Shown piece after piece: positions 21,506-25,111 of a DNA stretch of 25,111 nt; the first letter of the stretch is position 1, and each line of letters begins with the position of its first letter. A model generated the notes under the pieces. It made no database searches. It was not told where the DNA came from and worked only from the letters and a program-made list of their open reading frames with translations. This stretch comes from CAYZQE01 sp964480635 (GTDB taxonomy: Bacteria > Pseudomonadota > Gammaproteobacteria > GCA-001735895). A program made the translations under genes and the position numbers. The stretch spans positions 1 to 25,111 of the forward strand of contig CAYZQE010000029.1 in assembly GCA_964480635.1 (NCBI GenBank), written 5' to 3'.

Positions 21506-24500
21506 TTAAACTAAACCATAGCCACCACCACCGGGGGTTTTTATAATAATGGCATCACCTTCTTTCACTTCAAAACTGGCTGTCGATGACAAAGACACTG
21601 CTTCACCATTGGCTTTTAAATGAATATTTTCACCTACTAAAGCGGCATCACCGCCATTGAGTGCATAGGGTTTTATGCGGCGATGCCCCGTTAATAAACT
21701 GACCGACATTGCCTGATTAAAACGCATTTTTCGCTCTATACCATCACCGCCTTTAAACTGCCCTGCACCGCCAGAATTTTTGCGGATAGAAAAGGACTCT
21801 AAGGTCACTGGAAAACGAAACTCCAATACTTCTGGATCGGTTAAACGTGAATTTGTCATGTGCGTATGCACCGCATCACAACCATCATGCCCTTCACTCG
21901 CGCCTTCGCCACCACATAGTGTTTCGTAATATTGGTAGGTCTCATTACCCCACGTTATATTGTTCATTGTGCCTTGTGATGCTGACGCGATCTTTAAAGC
22001 CCCTAATAAGGTGTCAACAATGACTTGCGAGGTTTCGACATTACCCGCCACAACGGCTGCTGGAAATTTAGGGTTCATCATGCAATTATCGGGCAAAACA
22101 ATGCTGAGTGGTTTTAAACAGCCTTCGTTAAGTGGGATTTTATCGTCTACTAAACAGCGAAATACATACAGCACCGAAGCACGTGTGATTGCCGTTGGTG
22201 CATTAAAATTATGGGCGTGTTGTTGACTGGTACCACTAAAATCAATCACTGCCTGACGTGCTTTTTTATCAATCGTGATTTTAACTTTTATCTGCGAGCC
22301 ATCATCCATTTCATAAGTGAAAGCGCCATCATTTAATGTTGCCAGCACCCGCCTAACCGATTCTTCTGCATTATTTTGCACGTGAGCCATATAAGCATGA
22401 ACCACGGGCAAACTGTAATGCGTTACCATTTTTAACAGCTCTATCATGCCTTTTTCACACGATGCTAATTGCGCCTTAAAATCGGCTATATTGGTATCAA
22501 TATTACGCGCCGGAAAGTCACCTTGGCCTAATAACTCACGCATGCCCAGCTCTTGAAACTCACCGCCATCAACCAACTTTAAGTTATCAAGCAAAATGCC
22601 TTCTTGTTCGACCGAGGTTGAATGTGATGGCATTGAACCTGGCGTTAAACCACCTATATCGGCATGATGCCCGCGTGAGGCTACATAAAAAATAACATTT
22701 GTAGCTGACGCATCGAACACTGGCTTAATAATCGTCACATCGGGTAAGTGCGTGCCGCCGTTATAAGGTGCGTTTAAAATAAAAGCATCACCTTTTAACA
22801 TTTTCCCTTGGTGTTCTCGCACCACAGCTTTAATGCTTTCACTCATTGAGCCCAAATGCACTGGCATATGCGGTGCATTGGCAATTAAATCACCCGTATG
22901 ATCAAAAATGGCGCATGAAAAATCTAAACGTTCTTTAATATTGACCGATACCGCTGTATTTTCTAACACCGACCCCATTTGCTCGGCAATTGACATAAAC
23001 ACGTTATTAAATATTTCGAGCATGATCGGGTCAACATTTGTACCGATCGCCACTTGATGACCTAGTGTTTGGTATCGTTCAAGTACTATATTATCATCGC
23101 AGGTTAATTGTCCGCGCCAGCCTGGTTCAATCACAATAGTACCGGTATGTTCAATAATAACAGCAGGGCCATTTACCCAAACGTCTGCTGGTAAGCTTTC
23201 GCGCTGATAAAAAGGGGTTAATTGTTGTTCACCTTCCATAACGACTAGCTTTGACTCTAGCGCTATTAACTCATTATTTTTGTTGTCTTTTTTCGCTATT
23301 TTAGAGACTGAATTAGAAGCAATCACTTCGACTTCTAATGATTGGACGACGAGGTTTTTCTCTATCGAAATAAAGCCGAATGCTTGTTGATGTAGGGTTT
23401 CAAATTCAACCACCATGTCGTCTACGCTGGCTAGGCTCAAGGCCATATTGGTGTCAGAACCAACATAGTGACAGTGGGCTTTGACCACGTTTTTGAATTG
23501 ACTTTTATGCGCACCTTGCTGCAATAAGTCTTGCTCCCCTAATTGTTTCAATGACGTTCTAATAGCTTTTAATAAAGGCATTAAATCATCGTTTAATGTT
23601 TGTTCCACACTGCGCTCATGTATTTTTCTTAAATCAGCTAACCCCATGCCATAGGCAGACAAAACACCCGCATAGGGGTGTAAAAATATACTTTTAATGG
23701 CTAAGGCATCGGCAACTAAGCAAGCATGTTGCCCTCCTGCACCGCCAAAACAACAAAGCGTATATTGAGCCACATCATAGCCACGCTGTACTGATATTTG
23801 TTTAATGGCATTAGCCATATTATCGACCGCAATGGCTAAAAAACCACTCGCAATATCAAACACACTGAGGCGGTTATGGGTTGCTTGCTCAATGTTTATG
23901 GCTAAGTCAGAAAACTTAACTTCAACGGCTGAAAAATGTAATGCTTGTTTTGCATCAGCACCAAAGACACGAGGGAAATAATCAGGCTGAATCTTACCCA
24001 GCATTACATTGCAATCAGTCACACTGAGCGGCCCATTTTTACCATAACTTGCAGGCCCAGGGTTAGCACCAGATGACTCAGGGCCAACACGATATCGAGC
24101 TCCATCGAATTGCAAAATAGAGCCACCACCTGCCGCCACGGTATGAATGCGCATCATGGGCGCACGCATTCGAACACCAGCCACTTCGGTTTCAAAAGTA
24201 CGTTCAAACTCACCCGAATAATGACACACATCGGTCGATGTGCCGCCCATATCAAAGCCAATCAATTTATCAAACCCTGCTGCCGTCGCCGTAGCAACCA
24301 TGCCCACCACACCGCCCGCAGGGCCAGATAAAATAGCATCTTTGCCTGCAAAATGGTTCGCATCGGTTAATCCACCGCTCGATTGCATAAACTGTAAACG
24401 ATTATCCGCTGGGTTTATTTTTTTTAATTCATCTTCAACTTGTGTGACATAGCGCTTTAATATGGGCGATAAATACGCATCGACAACCGTCGTGTCTCCG

Positions 24501-25111
24501 CGTGACACTAATTTCATTAATGAGCTTGTTTGCCCACTGCTTGAAATTTTCTCAAAGCCAATTTGTTTTGCAATATCTGCAACTTTTAGCTCGTGATCTT
24601 GAAACAAGTAACCATGCATAAAAACAATAGCGACTGAACGAATGCCTGAATCGAACGCTATTTGTAAATCGCGCTTTATAAGCTGTTCATCAAGTTTTTT
24701 TAAAACAGTGCCATCTGCTGATACACGCTCTTGAGCTTCAATAGTCTGTTTATAAAGCATCTCAGGCAAGGTGATTTTTAGTGAAAACAACTCAGGGCGA
24801 TGCTGGTAAGCAATGCGTAACGCATCTGCAAAACCTTCGGTAATGACTAATAAAGTGTCATCACCTTTACGCTCTAATAAGGCATTCGTAGCAACTGTTG
24901 TGCCCATCTTTATTAAAAATGGCCTGTTTTTTTTGCTAATAGATAACGCTTGGTTTTTGACTATCCGGCGAATACCTTCAATGGCGGCATCGGTATATTG
25001 CTCTGGGTTTTCAGACAACAGTTTATGGGTTGAAAGTTCACCACTTGGTGACAAAGCCACAACATCGGTGAAGGTGCCTCCTCTATCTATCCAAAACTGC
25101 CAGTGTTGCTG
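21506..25111 (-). CDS. hydantoinase/5-oxoprolinase, HyuA-HyuB fusion (5' end outside window)
   Basis: The minus-strand frame is open from the right edge to the stop at 21506, giving at least 1201 residues. The first in-window residues include FWIDRGGTFTDVVA, the conserved N-terminal ATP-binding motif, so only a few residues are missing beyond the edge. The HyuA half contains DMGGTSTDVCHY (second ATP-binding motif) and FGGAGGQHACLVADAL. The HyuB half begins at DPIMLEIFNNVFMSIAEQMG and ends TPGGGGYGLV. This is the single-chain 5-oxoprolinase architecture, an ATP-dependent opening of 5-oxo-L-proline to glutamate in the cytoplasm. A hydantoin substrate cannot be excluded. It is convergent with the anti-sigma gene, 37 bp away. 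Confidence 0.9.
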   Translation of the reverse strand, partial: QQHWQFWIDRGGTFTDVVALSPSGELSTHKLLSENPEQYTDAAIEGIRRIVKNQALSISKKNRPFLIKMGTTVATNALLERKGDDTLLVITEGFADALRIAYQHRPELFSLKITLPEMLYKQTIEAQERVSADGTVLKKLDEQLIKRDLQIAFDSGIRSVAIVFMHGYLFQDHELKVADIAKQIGFEKISSSGQTSSLMKLVSRGDTTVVDAYLSPILKRYVTQVEDELKKINPADNRLQFMQSSGGLTDANHFAGKDAILSGPAGGVVGMVATATAAGFDKLIGFDMGGTSTDVCHYSGEFERTFETEVAGVRMRAPMMRIHTVAAGGGSILQFDGARYRVGPESSGANPGPASYGKNGPLSVTDCNVMLGKIQPDYFPRVFGADAKQALHFSAVEVKFSDLAINIEQATHNRLSVFDIASGFLAIAVDNMANAIKQISVQRGYDVAQYTLCCFGGAGGQHACLVADALAIKSIFLHPYAGVLSAYGMGLADLRKIHERSVEQTLNDDLMPLLKAIRTSLKQLGEQDLLQQGAHKSQFKNVVKAHCHYVGSDTNMALSLASVDDMVVEFETLHQQAFGFISIEKNLVVQSLEVEVIASNSVSKIAKKDNKNNELIALESKLVVMEGEQQLTPFYQRESLPADVWVNGPAVIIEHTGTIVIEPGWRGQLTCDDNIVLERYQTLGHQVAIGTNVDPIMLEIFNNVFMSIAEQMGSVLENTAVSVNIKERLDFSCAIFDHTGDLIANAPHMPVHLGSMSESIKAVVREHQGKMLKGDAFILNAPYNGGTHLPDVTIIKPVFDASATNVIFYVASRGHHADIGGLTPGSMPSHSTSVEQEGILLDNLKLVDGGEFQELGMRELLGQGDFPARNIDTNIADFKAQLASCEKGMIELLKMVTHYSLPVVHAYMAHVQNNAEESVRRVLATLNDGAFTYEMDDGSQIKVKITIDKKARQAVIDFSGTSQQHAHNFNAPTAITRASVLYVFRCLVDDKIPLNEGCLKPLSIVLPDNCMMNPKFPAAVVAGNVETSQVIVDTLLGALKIASASQGTMNNITWGNETYQYYETLCGGEGASEGHDGCDAVHTHMTNSRLTDPEVLEFRFPVTLESFSIRKNSGGAGQFKGGDGIERKMRFNQAMSVSLLTGHRRIKPYALNGGDAALVGENIHLKANGEAVSLSSTASFEVKEGDAIIIKTPGGGGYGLV

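Noticed and set aside
24110..24452. Plus-strand frames inside the hydantoinase/5-oxoprolinase gene
   Set aside because: They lie opposite the conserved ATP-binding region of a clearly matched large gene and have no features of their own.

Overview
The window looks like a chromosomal contig from an AT-rich gammaproteobacterium, probably environmental or marine. The support is the family mix: a PA4780-type RIO kinase, DUF3297, RarD, AzlC/AzlD, a GabT-type aminotransferase, a fused 5-oxoprolinase/hydantoinase, and an ECF-sigma/DUF3106 gene set. No rRNA, tRNA, CRISPR array, complete insertion sequence or phage module was seen. The species cannot be named from this sequence.

Left part (1-7633): a DUF3297 protein, a sulfotransferase and an apparently orphan Gp49/HigB-type toxin are followed by conserved genes (RIO1-like kinase, glutaredoxin 3, a PDC-sensor protein, a 57-residue protein, a LysE-type exporter and a Tat-type thioredoxin-fold protein). 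Four copies of a structured, MITE-like repeat (560-858 inverted, 6497-6618, 6632-6880, 7151-7449) bracket this block. A 45-residue exported peptide gene sits between two of the copies.

Middle part (7634-16680): a MYG1-family protein and its terminator; a lipoprotein gene on the minus strand broken by one in-frame TAA; a thioesterase; and a HIT protein with a terminator. A long minus-strand series follows: gabT, then a beta-hydroxyacid dehydrogenase family gene, a monooxygenase-fold protein, rarD, a DNA-3-methyladenine glycosylase, azlC and azlD. Several of these are 4-20 nt apart or overlap, as expected for one or two operons.

Right part (17013-25111): a DUF4382 lipoprotein, then a very compact plus-strand operon of a small secreted protein, a DUF3106 protein, a predicted outer-membrane barrel, an ECF sigma factor and a probable membrane anti-sigma factor. 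A hairpin that buries the first gene's ribosome binding site precedes this operon. The DUF3106 gene carries a 100-N scaffold gap whose two flanks are the same 55 bp; collapsing that overlap restores an intact 150-residue frame. The window ends inside a large minus-strand hydantoinase/5-oxoprolinase gene that continues past the right edge.

The strongest candidates for undescribed biology are the compact envelope/ECF-sigma operon with its hairpin-masked start, and the structured repeat family with its deletion derivatives and the small secreted peptide among them.
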